Positions 42,126-50,247 of a stretch of 64,000 bases of DNA are shown piece after piece. Each line of letters starts with the position of its first letter. Positions within the stretch are counted from its first letter, which is position 1. The notes beneath the pieces are model-generated. The model made no database searches and was not told where the DNA came from. It saw only the letters and a program-made list of their open reading frames with translations. The DNA is taken from NCBI RefSeq assembly GCF_012927085.1, contig NZ_JABBFX010000003.1:682001-746000 (forward strand), given 5' to 3'. Position numbers and translations under genes: made by a program. The DNA comes from Ramlibacter agri. Its GTDB lineage: Bacteria; Pseudomonadota; Gammaproteobacteria; Burkholderiales; Burkholderiaceae_C.

Positions 42126-44402
42126 ATGAGCACGTCCACGCTGGGCACGTCGGTGCCCCAGGTCACGGCCCGCGCCAAGGTGCTCGGGCGGGCCCAGTAT
42201 GCCGGCGACATCCAGATCCCCGGCATGCTGCACGGCAAGGTGCTGCGCAGCCCGTACCCGCATGCGCGCATCGTCAGCATCGACACCAGCGCGGCGCTGG
42301 CGCTGCCCGGTGTGAAGGCGGTACTCACCGGCGCCGACGGCCCCCGCGTCTGCTGGGGCACGCACCACAAGGAGCGCCGCATCCTGGCCGAAGGCGTGGT
42401 GCGCTTCGCCGGCGAGGAGGTCGCTGCGGTTGCCGCGGTGACCGAGGAGATCGCGCGCGACGCGCTCGACCTGATCCAGGTGGAGTACGAGGAACTGCCC
42501 GCCCTGCTGACCACCGAGCAGGCGCTGGCTGACGGCGCGCCCGGTATCCATCCGGGCCGCGACAACGTCTCGCACGAGATCCGCTTCGCGCGCGGCGATG
42601 TCGACGCCGCCTTCGCGCAGGCGCACCTCGTGCACGAGCAGGCCTACAGCACCCATGCACAGTACCCCGGCTACATGGAGCCGATGGCGACGGTGGCGCG
42701 CATGGACCCGGATGGGCGCCTGCAGGTCTGGACTTCCACCCAGTCGGCCTTCCTGGCGCGGGCGCGCATCGCGTCCGTGCTGGAACTGCCGGTGTCGCAG
42801 GTGCGCGTGATCCAGGCCACCACCGGCGGCGGCTTCGGCGGCAAGATCATCGAGGACGCCAACAACCTCATCGCCAGCCTGCTGGCGCTGCGCACGGGGC
42901 AGCCCGTGCGGCTGGTGAACAACCGGCTGGAAGATTTCGTCGCGGCCTGCACCAGCGTGCCGGAGCGCATCACGCTCAAGCTGGGCATGGACCGCCAGGG
43001 CCGCATCGTCGCCAAGGACGTGCGCATCCTCGCCGACTGCGGCGCCTACAGCGGGCTGTCGGCGGAGGTGATGCACGTCAGCGCCATGCGCAGCGACAAC
43101 ATGCACCGGCTGCAGCACGTGCGCTCGCACGCCACGCTGGTCTACACGTACACGCCGCCGCACGGCGCCTTCCGCGGCTTCGGCGGCACGCAGATGCTGT
43201 TCGCATTGAACAGCCACATCGACACGATGGCGCGCAAGCTGGACCTGGACCCGCTGGAGGTGCATCGCATCAACGCCATCGAGCGCGGCGAGACTTCGGT
43301 GCACGGCTGGCAGGTCGGCAGCACGGGGCTGCAGGAATGCCTGTCGCAATGCACCGACGCGATCGGCTGGAAGGCCAAGCGCGGCAAGCCGGGCCACGGC
43401 AGCAAGCGGCGCGGCGTCGGCATCGCCGCCGCCATGCACGTGAGCGGCAACCGCACCATCGGCGACTGGGACGGTTCCACCGTCGTCGTCAAGCTCAATG
43501 AAGACGGCCGCGCCTTCGTGCATTGCGCCGAGGCCGACATGGGCCAGGGCGCGATGACCATGCTGGCGCAGCTGGTGGCGCACGAACTCACGCTGCCGCT
43601 GGAGCACGTGCACGTGGTGCAGCCGGATACCGACAGCGCGCCTTTCGCCATCGGCTCGCTGGCTTCGCGCGTGACCATCGTGGCCGGCAATGCCGCCCTC
43701 GTGGCGGCGCGGGCTGCGCGCGACAAGCTGGTGGCGCAGGCCGCGCGGCTGCTGGAAGTCGCCGAATCGGAGCTCGAACTCGCCGACGGCGCGGTGCGCG
43801 TGCGCGCCGAACCGAAGCGCAAGCGCGGCATCGCCGAACTGGCCCGCACCCACATCTGGCGCCATGGCGGCGAAGCCATCCAGGTCAGCGGCACCTGGGA
43901 CGCGAAGACGACGATGTTCGACAAGCAGAACCTGATGGGCAACATCGCGCCTGCCTATTCCTTCGCGGCGCAGGCCGTCGAAGTGGAAGTGGACACCGAG
44001 ACCGGCCAGGTGACGCTGGTGGACAGCTTCGTTTCCGATGACTGCGGCAAGGCCCTGAACCCGCAAGCCGTGCACGGCCAGAGCAACGGCGCGGCCGCCC
44101 AGGCCATCGGCTGGACGCTCTACGAGCACTTGCAGCTGGAAGACGGCCGCATCGCCAACGGCAACTTCGCCGACTACACCATGCCCACGCCGGACGCGTT
44201 GCCCATGCTGCGCAGCGGCATCGTCGAATCGAACGACCCCAACGGCCCTTACGGTGCCAAGGGCGCGAGCGAGACGGCCATCCTGCCCGGTCCCGCGGCC
44301 ATCGCCAACGCGGTGTTCGACGCCGTGGGCGTGCGCATCACCGACCTGCCGATCACGCCCGAGAAGGTGTTGGCCGCGTTGCGGGAGAAGCACCATGCGT
44401 GA
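42126..44402 (+). CDS. Molybdenum hydroxylase large subunit (xanthine dehydrogenase/HcrA-like)
   Basis: The ATG at 42126 begins a 758-residue protein; the longer frame from 40953 is a shadow. The protein has the a/b hammerhead domain (R-A-K-V-L-G-R-A-Q-Y-A-G-D) and the molybdopterin-binding T-T-G-G-G-F-G-G-K. It has P-H-G-A-F-R-G-F-G-G-T-Q with the Arg loop of aldehyde/xanthine-type enzymes, unlike the A-Y-R-C-S-F-R of CO dehydrogenase. The catalytic Glu lies in G-A-K-G-A-S-E-T-A-I. Subunit sizes (758, 289, 158 residues) fit 4-hydroxybenzoyl-CoA reductase or nicotinate/quinoline-type hydroxylases. The substrate is undetermined. Confidence 0.93.
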   Translation: MSTSTLGTSVPQVTARAKVLGRAQYAGDIQIPGMLHGKVLRSPYPHARIVSIDTSAALALPGVKAVLTGADGPRVCWGTHHKERRILAEGVVRFAGEEVAAVAAVTEEIARDALDLIQVEYEELPALLTTEQALADGAPGIHPGRDNVSHEIRFARGDVDAAFAQAHLVHEQAYSTHAQYPGYMEPMATVARMDPDGRLQVWTSTQSAFLARARIASVLELPVSQVRVIQATTGGGFGGKIIEDANNLIASLLALRTGQPVRLVNNRLEDFVAACTSVPERITLKLGMDRQGRIVAKDVRILADCGAYSGLSAEVMHVSAMRSDNMHRLQHVRSHATLVYTYTPPHGAFRGFGGTQMLFALNSHIDTMARKLDLDPLEVHRINAIERGETSVHGWQVGSTGLQECLSQCTDAIGWKAKRGKPGHGSKRRGVGIAAAMHVSGNRTIGDWDGSTVVVKLNEDGRAFVHCAEADMGQGAMTMLAQLVAHELTLPLEHVHVVQPDTDSAPFAIGSLASRVTIVAGNAALVAARAARDKLVAQAARLLEVAESELELADGAVRVRAEPKRKRGIAELARTHIWRHGGEAIQVSGTWDAKTTMFDKQNLMGNIAPAYSFAAQAVEVEVDTETGQVTLVDSFVSDDCGKALNPQAVHGQSNGAAAQAIGWTLYEHLQLEDGRIANGNFADYTMPTPDALPMLRSGIVESNDPNGPYGAKGASETAILPGPAAIANAVFDAVGVRITDLPITPEKVLAALREKHHA

Positions 44403-45264
44403 TTTCGACTTCCTGCAGCCCGCCAGCGTGGCGGAAGCCAGCCGCATGCTGGCCGGCCTGGGCGACGAAGCCCGGGTGATGGCCGGCGGCACGGCCTTGC
44501 TGCTGGCGCTGCGCCAGCGCATGGTGGCGCCTTCGCACGTCATCTCGGTCGCGAAGATCGAAGCCCTGCGCGGCATCGCCTTCGACGCGAAGGACGGCCT
44601 GCGCATCGGCGCGCTGGTGAAGCACGCGGAACTGGCGCGCTCGCCGCTCGTGCAGCAGCACTATCCGGTGCTGGCCGCGATGGCGGCGCAGGTCGCCAAC
44701 CCGCAGGTGCGCAACCAGGGCACCCTGGGCGGCAACCTTTGCTACGCCGACCCGGCGACGGACCCGCCCGGCTGCCTGCTGGCGCACGGGGCTTGCGTGG
44801 TGCTGGGCAGCGCGCGCGGAGAGCGGGTGTTGCCGTTGGAGGAATTCCTGGTCGACTACTACACCACGGCGCTCGAGCCCGACGAACTGGTCGTCGAAGT
44901 GCGCGTGCCGCCGCCGGCGAGCGACGCCAGCGGCGCCTACACGCGCCACCTGCGCACGGCGGCGGAACATCGGCCGCTCGCGAGCGTGGCGCTGCTGGCG
45001 CGGCGTGATGGCGCCCTGTGCCGCGAGGCGCGGCTGGTGGTCGGCGCCTCGGTCGTCGTGCCGCGGCGCCTGGAGCGCGCGGAGGAATTCCTGCGCGGCA
45101 AGACCATCACGCTGGACGTCGCTGCCGCAGCGGCGGACATCGTGGCGGAAGACATCGCAGCGATCTCGGATGCCCGCGGCACCGAAGACTATCGCCGTGC
45201 CATGGTGCGCGTCGTGGCCCGGCGCACCATCGCCAACCTGTTCGGGCTGGAGGAAACAGCATGA
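44395..45264 (+). CDS. Molybdenum hydroxylase FAD-binding subunit
   Basis: The start at 44395 overlaps the large-subunit stop. The 289-residue protein shows the FAD motifs V-M-A-G-G-T-A-L-L-L near residue 28 and R-N-Q-G-T-L-G-G-N near 106-114, and the CO-dehydrogenase-flavoprotein C-terminal domain. It lacks the inserted loop that carries the extra 4Fe-4S cluster of 4-hydroxybenzoyl-CoA reductase, so a simple hydroxylase is more likely than that reductase. It passes electrons from the iron-sulfur subunit to the acceptor. Confidence 0.93.
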   Translation: MRDFDFLQPASVAEASRMLAGLGDEARVMAGGTALLLALRQRMVAPSHVISVAKIEALRGIAFDAKDGLRIGALVKHAELARSPLVQQHYPVLAAMAAQVANPQVRNQGTLGGNLCYADPATDPPGCLLAHGACVVLGSARGERVLPLEEFLVDYYTTALEPDELVVEVRVPPPASDASGAYTRHLRTAAEHRPLASVALLARRDGALCREARLVVGASVVVPRRLERAEEFLRGKTITLDVAAAAADIVAEDIAAISDARGTEDYRRAMVRVVARRTIANLFGLEETA

Positions 45265-45737
45265 GCAAACACACCATCGCGCTCGTCGTGAACGGCGAGC
45301 GGCAAGAGGCGGAGGTGCCGGCCCGGCGCCTGCTCGCCGACTTCCTGCGCGACGACCTGCACCTGACCGGCACCAAGCGCGGTTGCGAGACCGGCACCTG
45401 CGGCGCCTGCTCGGTGCTGGTCGACGGCGAGGTCGTCAAGTCCTGCCTGGCGCTCGCGGTGCACGCCGACGGCTGCCAGGTGACGACGGTCGAAGGCCTG
45501 GCGCATGGCGGCGAGCTGCACCCGTTGCAGGAAAGTTTCATGCGCTGCGGCGGCCTGCAATGCGGCTACTGCACGCCCGGCTTTCTGATGGCCTCGTGCG
45601 CGCTGCTGGCCAGGAACCCCTGTCCCACCGAACACGAGGTGCGGGCGGGATTGAACGGCAACCTGTGCCGGTGCACGGGCTACAGCCAGATCGTGGAATC
45701 GGTGCTGGACGCCGCGGAGAAGATGCATGGAAATTGA
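45261..45737 (+). CDS. Molybdenum hydroxylase 2Fe-2S subunit
   Basis: The 158-residue protein starts at the ATG at 45261, overlapping the previous stop. The first cluster motif is R-G-C-E-T-G-T-C-G-A-C-S with a later Cys in K-S-C-L. The second is G-Y-C-T-P-G with upstream L-Q-C and L-C-R-C-T-G. Both 2Fe-2S sites are complete and typical of xanthine-dehydrogenase-family small subunits. It completes the three-subunit enzyme and overlaps the CoxG gene by 11 bases. Confidence 0.95.
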   Translation: MSKHTIALVVNGERQEAEVPARRLLADFLRDDLHLTGTKRGCETGTCGACSVLVDGEVVKSCLALAVHADGCQVTTVEGLAHGGELHPLQESFMRCGGLQCGYCTPGFLMASCALLARNPCPTEHEVRAGLNGNLCRCTGYSQIVESVLDAAEKMHGN

Positions 45738-46266
45738 GAAGACTTTGCGGGTGGCCGCGCCACCGGAACAGGTTTGGGCGCTGCTGCTGGACCCGGACGT
45801 GATGGGCGGCTGCGTGCCGGGCATGCAGTCGATCGAGGTGATCAGCCCCACCGAGTACAAGGCCCTGATGGCGGTGAAGATCGCCTTCGTCAGCGCCAGG
45901 TTCAAGCTGAAGACGACGATCGTGGAACAGCGCGAGCCCTCCTACCTGCGCTGCGAAGGCACGGGCGAGGACAGCTCGGTGGCGAGCTCGCTCAAGCAGC
46001 AGAGCGAGATCTTCCTGGCCCCGCAGCCGGACGGCGGCAGCGAGTTGCGCCTGAAGGTGAAGGTGGACGTGCTGGGGCGCCTGGGCAACTTCGGCCTGAG
46101 CGCGATGAAGACCAAGGCCGACCGGCTGTGGGAGGAATTCGGGCAGAACCTGGTGCGCCGCGTCGAGGGCCCGGCGCCGGCGGCTGCGGCCGACGAGGCG
46201 GCCGAAGGCGAGGCGCCGGCCCAGGATGCCGGCTGGTGGCAACGCCTGCGCGGCGGCTCGCGCTAG
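45727..46266 (+). CDS. CoxG-like SRPBCC-fold protein
   Basis: The 179-residue protein starts at the ATG at 45727, within the 3' end of the 2Fe-2S gene. It shows the CoxG pattern: A-P-P-E-Q-V-W-A-L-L-L-D-P near residue 11, then G-C-V-P-G-M and L-K-V-K-V-D-V-L-G-R-L-G. An Ala/Glu-rich C-terminal tail ends G-W-W-Q-R-L-R-G-G, which may bind membrane. CoxG anchors the CO dehydrogenase to the membrane in the type species. Here it presumably anchors or matures the three-subunit hydroxylase. Confidence 0.9.
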   Translation: MEIEKTLRVAAPPEQVWALLLDPDVMGGCVPGMQSIEVISPTEYKALMAVKIAFVSARFKLKTTIVEQREPSYLRCEGTGEDSSVASSLKQQSEIFLAPQPDGGSELRLKVKVDVLGRLGNFGLSAMKTKADRLWEEFGQNLVRRVEGPAPAAAADEAAEGEAPAQDAGWWQRLRGGSR

Positions 46267-46269
46267 GGA

Positions 46270-46434
46270 TTTACTTGGGGGAAACCCACCTTGCCGTGCA
46301 GGTCAGGGGCTGGTCAGGGGTTCGGAGTGACACTGCCTTCGCGCACATAAGCCACATGGGTGAAGGCATCGCCCCAACTCACGCGGTGGACTGCGCGATC
46401 TCCTTGCACGGCCCCCTTCTTCGGGAGCCTTTCC
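46270..46434 (+). ncRNA. Candidate structured RNA / long 3' UTR between coxG-like gene and terminator
   Basis: The 205-base gap after the CoxG gene holds nested complementary segments on the + strand. GCCGTGCA (46293-46300) pairs with TGCACGGC (46405-46412). Inside it CGCGCA (46340-46345) pairs with TGCGCG (46392-46397), then CCAC (46352-46355) with GTGG (46386-46389) and GTGA (46360-46363) with TCAC (46379-46382), closing a 15-base loop. A direct repeat GGTCAGGGG lies at 46301 and 46312. A clear terminator follows. It does not match 6S, SRP or tmRNA as I know them. It could be a processed 3' UTR or an unrecognised small RNA. Confidence 0.35.
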
Positions 46435-46462
46435 ACCGGCCGCCTTGTGCGGCCGGTTTTTT
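46435..46462 (+). terminator. Rho-independent terminator
   Basis: ACCGGCCGC (46435-46443) and GCGGCCGGT (46449-46457) form a 9-base perfect stem with a CTTGT loop. The following T-run ends at 46462. It ends the molybdenum hydroxylase operon or the candidate RNA before it, and is the cleanest intrinsic terminator in the window. Confidence 0.9.
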
Positions 46463-46471
46463 CTTGGGGGA

Positions 46472-46744
46472 TCAGCGGCGCTGGGCGGCCGTCGCCGCCG
46501 CGATTTCGGGCGGCAGGTGCTTCAGGAGGAAGCGGATCGCCAGCGGCACCAGCACGATGTCATCGAGCTGGCCGAAGAAGGGGATGAAGTCCGGGATCAG
46601 GTCGATCGGCGAGACCACGTACAGCGCGACCAGCGCCGTGCCGAGCTTGAGCCAGCCCGGGGCCGCCGGGTGGCGCAGCGCGAACCAGAGCTGGCGGGCG
46701 TCGCCGCGCAGCAGCGTCCAGAGCAGGACCAGGCGTTTCCACAT
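46472..46744 (-). CDS. DUF1232 (YkvA-like) small membrane protein
   Basis: The ATG at 46744 gives 90 residues; in-frame ATGs at 46759 and 46792 are alternatives. The core A-L-Y-V-V-S-P-I-D-L-I-P-D-F-I-P and G-Q-L-D-D-I-V-L-V-P is the DUF1232 signature, consisting of one membrane-associated hairpin. The role is unknown. It is transcribed towards the terminator from the other side and stands alone. Confidence 0.9.
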   Translation of the reverse strand: MWKRLVLLWTLLRGDARQLWFALRHPAAPGWLKLGTALVALYVVSPIDLIPDFIPFFGQLDDIVLVPLAIRFLLKHLPPEIAAATAAQRR

Positions 46745-46837
46745 GGCTGGTGTCCCCATCGGCGGTCCCCCACGGGACCTTGCGCAATCCACATGATGCC
46801 TGCCGGGCGCATTGCAAGCGAGCGCCCCGTGCAGGAT

Positions 46838-49021
46838 TTACGCAGTCACGGTGCGGGCACGCGTCCGCGCCGCGTCGGCCTGCAGGTCGCGCGCCAGGTC
46901 CGCCGCCAGGCGCAGCCGCCGCAGCAGGAAAGGGCTCAGGTCGTGCTCCGAGGCATCCGGCAGGTCCAGCATGGCCGGCGGGTCCTGGTGCGCGGGCAGG
47001 GTCCCGGGCGGCGGCGTGTTGCCGCCCGTCAGCGCGCCGGCGATCGTCCGCGCGGCCTGGTCCAGCGGCCCCTGCAGCTGCGCGACGTTCAGCCGGTCGC
47101 GCCGCTGCAGCAGCATGGTCTTGATGGCGGTCAGCTGCGCGAGCAGCTGGTAGCTGTGGGCCAGCATGCGCTCCAGCGCCCGCAGCGGCGGGCGCACAGC
47201 GCGCGGCTCGGACAGCGAGCGCTGGATGGCCTGCACCAGCGCCGACAGGCTGTCGTAGGCTTCGCGCCGCGCGAGCCGCCAGGCCAGCTCCGAATCGGCG
47301 CCCGGCGCTTCCTCTTGTGCGAGCGCCAGCGACAGCTGTGCGTGCTTGGCCTGCGCCGCCAGCGTGCGCGCCACCAGCGCGCCCACCTGCGTGCGCTCCC
47401 AGGACGGCAGCACGTAGCTGAAGACCCAGGCGATGGTGGCGCCGATCAGCGTGTCCAGCACCCGCTCGGCCACCTCGAACACAGCGGAGGCTCCGGGGTT
47501 CAGCAGGTGCGCCTGCACCAGCGCCAGCACCGTGGCCGCCACCGCCGTCACCACGTAGCGCTGCAAGGCAAAAGCGTGGGCGATGCCCTGGAAGACGGCC
47601 ACCAGCACCACCAGCGCGGCGGCCGGCAGGCGGGCATAAAGCAGGCCGCCGGCCAGTACGCAACCGAGCAGGGTGCCGGCGACGCGGCTGTTGCGCCGCT
47701 CCAGCGTCTGCGCCAGGCTGCCGCGCAGCACCACCACGATCGTCAGCAGGATCCAGTACTCGTGCGAACCCCAGGGCAGCAGGATGCCGACCACGAGGCC
47801 GGTGGCGATGGCCAGGGCGGCGCGGATGGCGTGCCGCAGCGGCGGCGCGTCCCAGCGCCACAGGGTCAGGAAGGGGCGCCAGCTCCACTTGGTGGGGCTC
47901 ACGAACAGCTGCCAGGCGGTGCGCACCACGTCCACGTCCGGCTCGCGCTCGCCGCGCGCCAGGGCAACCAGGCGCAGGACCTCGTCGTGCACGTAGCCGA
48001 CCCGGCGCGACAGGGCGCCCGCCAGCACCTGCACCGGCGGCGCGTGCATGTCGGCGTCGCTGGGGCCGGGGGCGAGCGCGGTCTCCGCCGCGAGCAAGGG
48101 CCGCGCATGCGAAAAGGCCGTCGGCGTGCGGCCCAGCAGCATGGCGTCGCCCAGCTCCTCCAGGTCGCCGGCCAGCGCCTGCAGTTCCACGCCCAGCACC
48201 CGCAGCAGTTCCTGCTGCCCGGGGTCGGCCCGCACCGCGTCGAGGTCGAGCGCGCAGGCGACCAGGTGGTCGCGCATGTCCAGCAGCTGGATCAGCATGC
48301 CGGCCAGCTGCAGCCGGCGCGGGGTGGTCGGCGCTTCCAGCAGGATGTTGCGGGCGGTCTGCAGCTGGTCGGCCAGCGCGGCCTGCTGCTTCATCAGCCG
48401 GCCGACCAGCGCGGTGCGCTGCTGGGTTTCGGCCGCCATCGTGAAGTGCAGCCCCTGCGTGCGCATCAGCGTCGCGACCGTGTGCAGCGAGTCGACCACC
48501 GACAGCACGCGGTAACGCTGGTTCAGCAGCGAATTGGCCAGCGTGCCCCAGACCGTATAGATGGCCGCGCCGAGGAAGAAGGCGAAGGTCTGGTGCTCCG
48601 CCTCGCGCAGGCTGGTCCAGGGCGGGGCGGCCAGCGCGAAGATCATCGCGAACATCACCGACACAGAAATCGGCAGCCCGCGCTTGCCCCAGGCGGCGCC
48701 CAGGAAGGCCAGGAAGGTCGCGCCGACCACCAGCACGGCCAGTTCGGGCTGCGAATGGCGCAGCATGCCGGTGGCGAAGAACAGCGGCGTGCCGATCAGC
48801 ACGGCCGGCAGGAAGTGGGTGAACTTGCCCTTGCGGGGCGCCGGCTGGTCCGGCGGGGCGACCACGATGGCGCCCACCGAAGCCGCCGCACCGGCTGCCG
48901 GGCCCAGCAGCAGGTGGATGAGCGTGGAGATGAGCAGCAGGCCCAGCGCGGAGACCATGCCGTTGGCCATCCACGAGCTGAGGCCCATGCGCAACGCTTT
49001 GCGGAGGTGTTCTTGGTTCAA
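46838..49021 (-). CDS. FUSC-family inner-membrane transporter (aromatic acid efflux type)
   Basis: The frame supports starts at TTG 49021 (727 residues) or ATG 48988. The former is used because the preceding L-R-K-A-L-R segment looks like part of the first conserved helix, but the ribosome site is weak for both. There are two blocks of membrane helices. The second carries Y-W-I-L-L-T-I-V-V-V-L-R-G-S, R-V-A-G-T-L-L-G-C and R-Y-V-V-T-A-V-A, the FUSC motif. Relatives (AaeB, YccS) export aromatic carboxylic acids or take part in membrane stress. That fits the catabolic surroundings. Confidence 0.9.
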   Translation of the reverse strand: MNQEHLRKALRMGLSSWMANGMVSALGLLLISTLIHLLLGPAAGAAASVGAIVVAPPDQPAPRKGKFTHFLPAVLIGTPLFFATGMLRHSQPELAVLVVGATFLAFLGAAWGKRGLPISVSVMFAMIFALAAPPWTSLREAEHQTFAFFLGAAIYTVWGTLANSLLNQRYRVLSVVDSLHTVATLMRTQGLHFTMAAETQQRTALVGRLMKQQAALADQLQTARNILLEAPTTPRRLQLAGMLIQLLDMRDHLVACALDLDAVRADPGQQELLRVLGVELQALAGDLEELGDAMLLGRTPTAFSHARPLLAAETALAPGPSDADMHAPPVQVLAGALSRRVGYVHDEVLRLVALARGEREPDVDVVRTAWQLFVSPTKWSWRPFLTLWRWDAPPLRHAIRAALAIATGLVVGILLPWGSHEYWILLTIVVVLRGSLAQTLERRNSRVAGTLLGCVLAGGLLYARLPAAALVVLVAVFQGIAHAFALQRYVVTAVAATVLALVQAHLLNPGASAVFEVAERVLDTLIGATIAWVFSYVLPSWERTQVGALVARTLAAQAKHAQLSLALAQEEAPGADSELAWRLARREAYDSLSALVQAIQRSLSEPRAVRPPLRALERMLAHSYQLLAQLTAIKTMLLQRRDRLNVAQLQGPLDQAARTIAGALTGGNTPPPGTLPAHQDPPAMLDLPDASEHDLSPFLLRRLRLAADLARDLQADAARTRARTVTA

Positions 49022-49087
49022 GGCGTCGTTGTTCTCGGGGCCTGCGCGGCCGCGGCAAGCATAATCATGCCGCGCAAAGCACCCCCC

Positions 49088-49597
49088 ATGTTGAAGAGCA
49101 ACCTGTTCCTGATCGTATTCCTGGCCGGCGGCCTGTGGCTCGTCTATGCCGGTGGCATGCCCTGGTGGCTGTGGGCCGTGATGACCCTGGTCGTGGTGAT
49201 CGTCCGCTACGCCTCGCTGCTGGACCCCTTCACCGAGCGGCTGACCGTCTCCGACGAGGGCGTGACCCGCGAGCACGGCTCCCGGCGCCACCAGGCGCTG
49301 AAGGAGTCGGTGCGCTGGGCCGACCTGACGCAAGTGGACGTCCTGGCCCACGAGGCCGGCCCCCGCCGCCGCTACATGCTGTTCCTGCTGTTCGGCAGCA
49401 ACGAGGAAGGCGTGGCCGTGTCCGAGCCGCTGGCCGACCAGCACCAACTGCTGGCGCAGCTGCGGCAGCGGCTGCCTGGCTTCAGCGAGGAGCAGCTGGC
49501 GCAGGCCAAGGCTGCCACGGGCAAGGCGAAGTTCACGCTGTGGGCGAAGGATGCGCCGCCGGTGGCGACCGACGCCGGCGCCGGCCCCGCGGCTTAA
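49088..49597 (+). CDS. Hypothetical protein with two N-terminal membrane helices
   Basis: The likely start is ATG 49088 (ATG 49067 adds seven residues), giving 169 residues. The first 40 residues contain two hydrophobic helices (F-L-I-V-F-L-A-G-G-L-W-L-V-Y and W-W-L-W-A-V-M-T-L-V-V-V-I-V). The rest is soluble, with a strand-rich segment R-L-T-V-S-D-E-G-V-T-R that resembles a PH-like membrane-anchored fold. I do not recognise a family. It is divergent from the FUSC gene, and its 5' end lies about 67 bases from that gene's start. The C-terminus is Ala/Pro-rich. Confidence 0.75.
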   Translation: MLKSNLFLIVFLAGGLWLVYAGGMPWWLWAVMTLVVVIVRYASLLDPFTERLTVSDEGVTREHGSRRHQALKESVRWADLTQVDVLAHEAGPRRRYMLFLLFGSNEEGVAVSEPLADQHQLLAQLRQRLPGFSEEQLAQAKAATGKAKFTLWAKDAPPVATDAGAGPAA

Positions 49598-49644
49598 ACC
49601 CGCTTGCGGCGGCGAACATCGAGGCGCAGTGAACGCGCCCGGCG

Positions 49645-50247
49645 TCAGCGCCGCCGCGCGTGCGCCTTCTTCGCCGGCTTGGCCTTGGCCTTCTCGCGCG
49701 GCAAGGCTTCCCGCGCCTTCTCGATGAACTGCAGCGCCTCCACGTGCGCCACGAACTGCCGCAGGTAGTCCGGCGACAGCTCGCGCATCAGCGCCAGCGT
49801 GTTCAGCACCAGCGCGTGTGAATTGAGCGGGCCGGCGTTCGCCGGCTTGCGGGCGACCGCTTCCTCCAAGCGCTCCAGGGTGTGCTGCCGGTCCCAGGAC
49901 TGGCGGAAGCGCCGCACGCTGGCCAGTTCGTCCGGCGAGGGCGTCGCCTCGCCATGGCGCGCCACCGCGGCAGCGCGGATGTGCGCGTTCAGCTGCGCGA
50001 GCGGCGTCAGGGGCGGTTCGGCCCTGCGACGCGAGACGGGCGCGGGCGGCGGCACGGCCGCGACACGCTGCGCATAGTCGGCCAGCGCGTTTTCCAGCCG
50101 GCTGCGCAGCACCGCCTGCACGGCCTCGCGCTGCTCCGGCACCCGCGCCGCCAGCGCCTCCAGGAAGCGGAAGCGCGCGGGATCGACCCGCCAGCCGCCG
50201 TTGCGGCGCCAGGCTTCGATCTGCTCCTGCGGCGCGGCGTCGCTCAT
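49645..50247 (-). CDS. DUF2894 protein, last gene of the motor-like operon
   Basis: The 200-residue protein starts at ATG 50247, overlapping the OmpA-domain gene stop by four bases. It is predicted helical: L-E-A-L-A-A-R-V-P-E-Q-R-E-A-V in the N-terminal part, then L-N-A-H-I-R-A-A-A, R-F-R-Q-S-W-D-R-Q and a central S-H-A-L-V-L-N-T-L-A-L-M-R. The C-terminus is a basic tail (K-A-K-P-A-K-K-A-H-A-R-R-R) that could bind nucleic acid or acidic membrane. Its function is unknown. Tight coupling to the MotB-like gene implies a role with the membrane complex. Confidence 0.87.
   Translation of the reverse strand: MSDAAPQEQIEAWRRNGGWRVDPARFRFLEALAARVPEQREAVQAVLRSRLENALADYAQRVAAVPPPAPVSRRRAEPPLTPLAQLNAHIRAAAVARHGEATPSPDELASVRRFRQSWDRQHTLERLEEAVARKPANAGPLNSHALVLNTLALMRELSPDYLRQFVAHVEALQFIEKAREALPREKAKAKPAKKAHARRR

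Noticed and set aside
41868..44606. A 912-residue minus-strand frame
   Set aside because: It is antisense to the molybdenum hydroxylase large subunit, with no domain motif and His/Arg-rich composition.
42126..46266. Aerobic carbon monoxide dehydrogenase
   Set aside because: The large subunit has G-A-F-R-G-F-G instead of the Cys-containing A-Y-R-C-S-F-R loop; the CoxG neighbour alone is not enough.
46270..46462. Assignment of the structured gap as 6S RNA, SRP RNA or tmRNA
   Set aside because: I could not find the conserved sequences of those RNAs, and the usual 6S neighbours are absent. It is left as an unnamed candidate.
46445..49597. A 1050-residue plus-strand frame
   Set aside because: Most of it is antisense to the FUSC gene; only its end from 49088 is a credible protein and is annotated separately.
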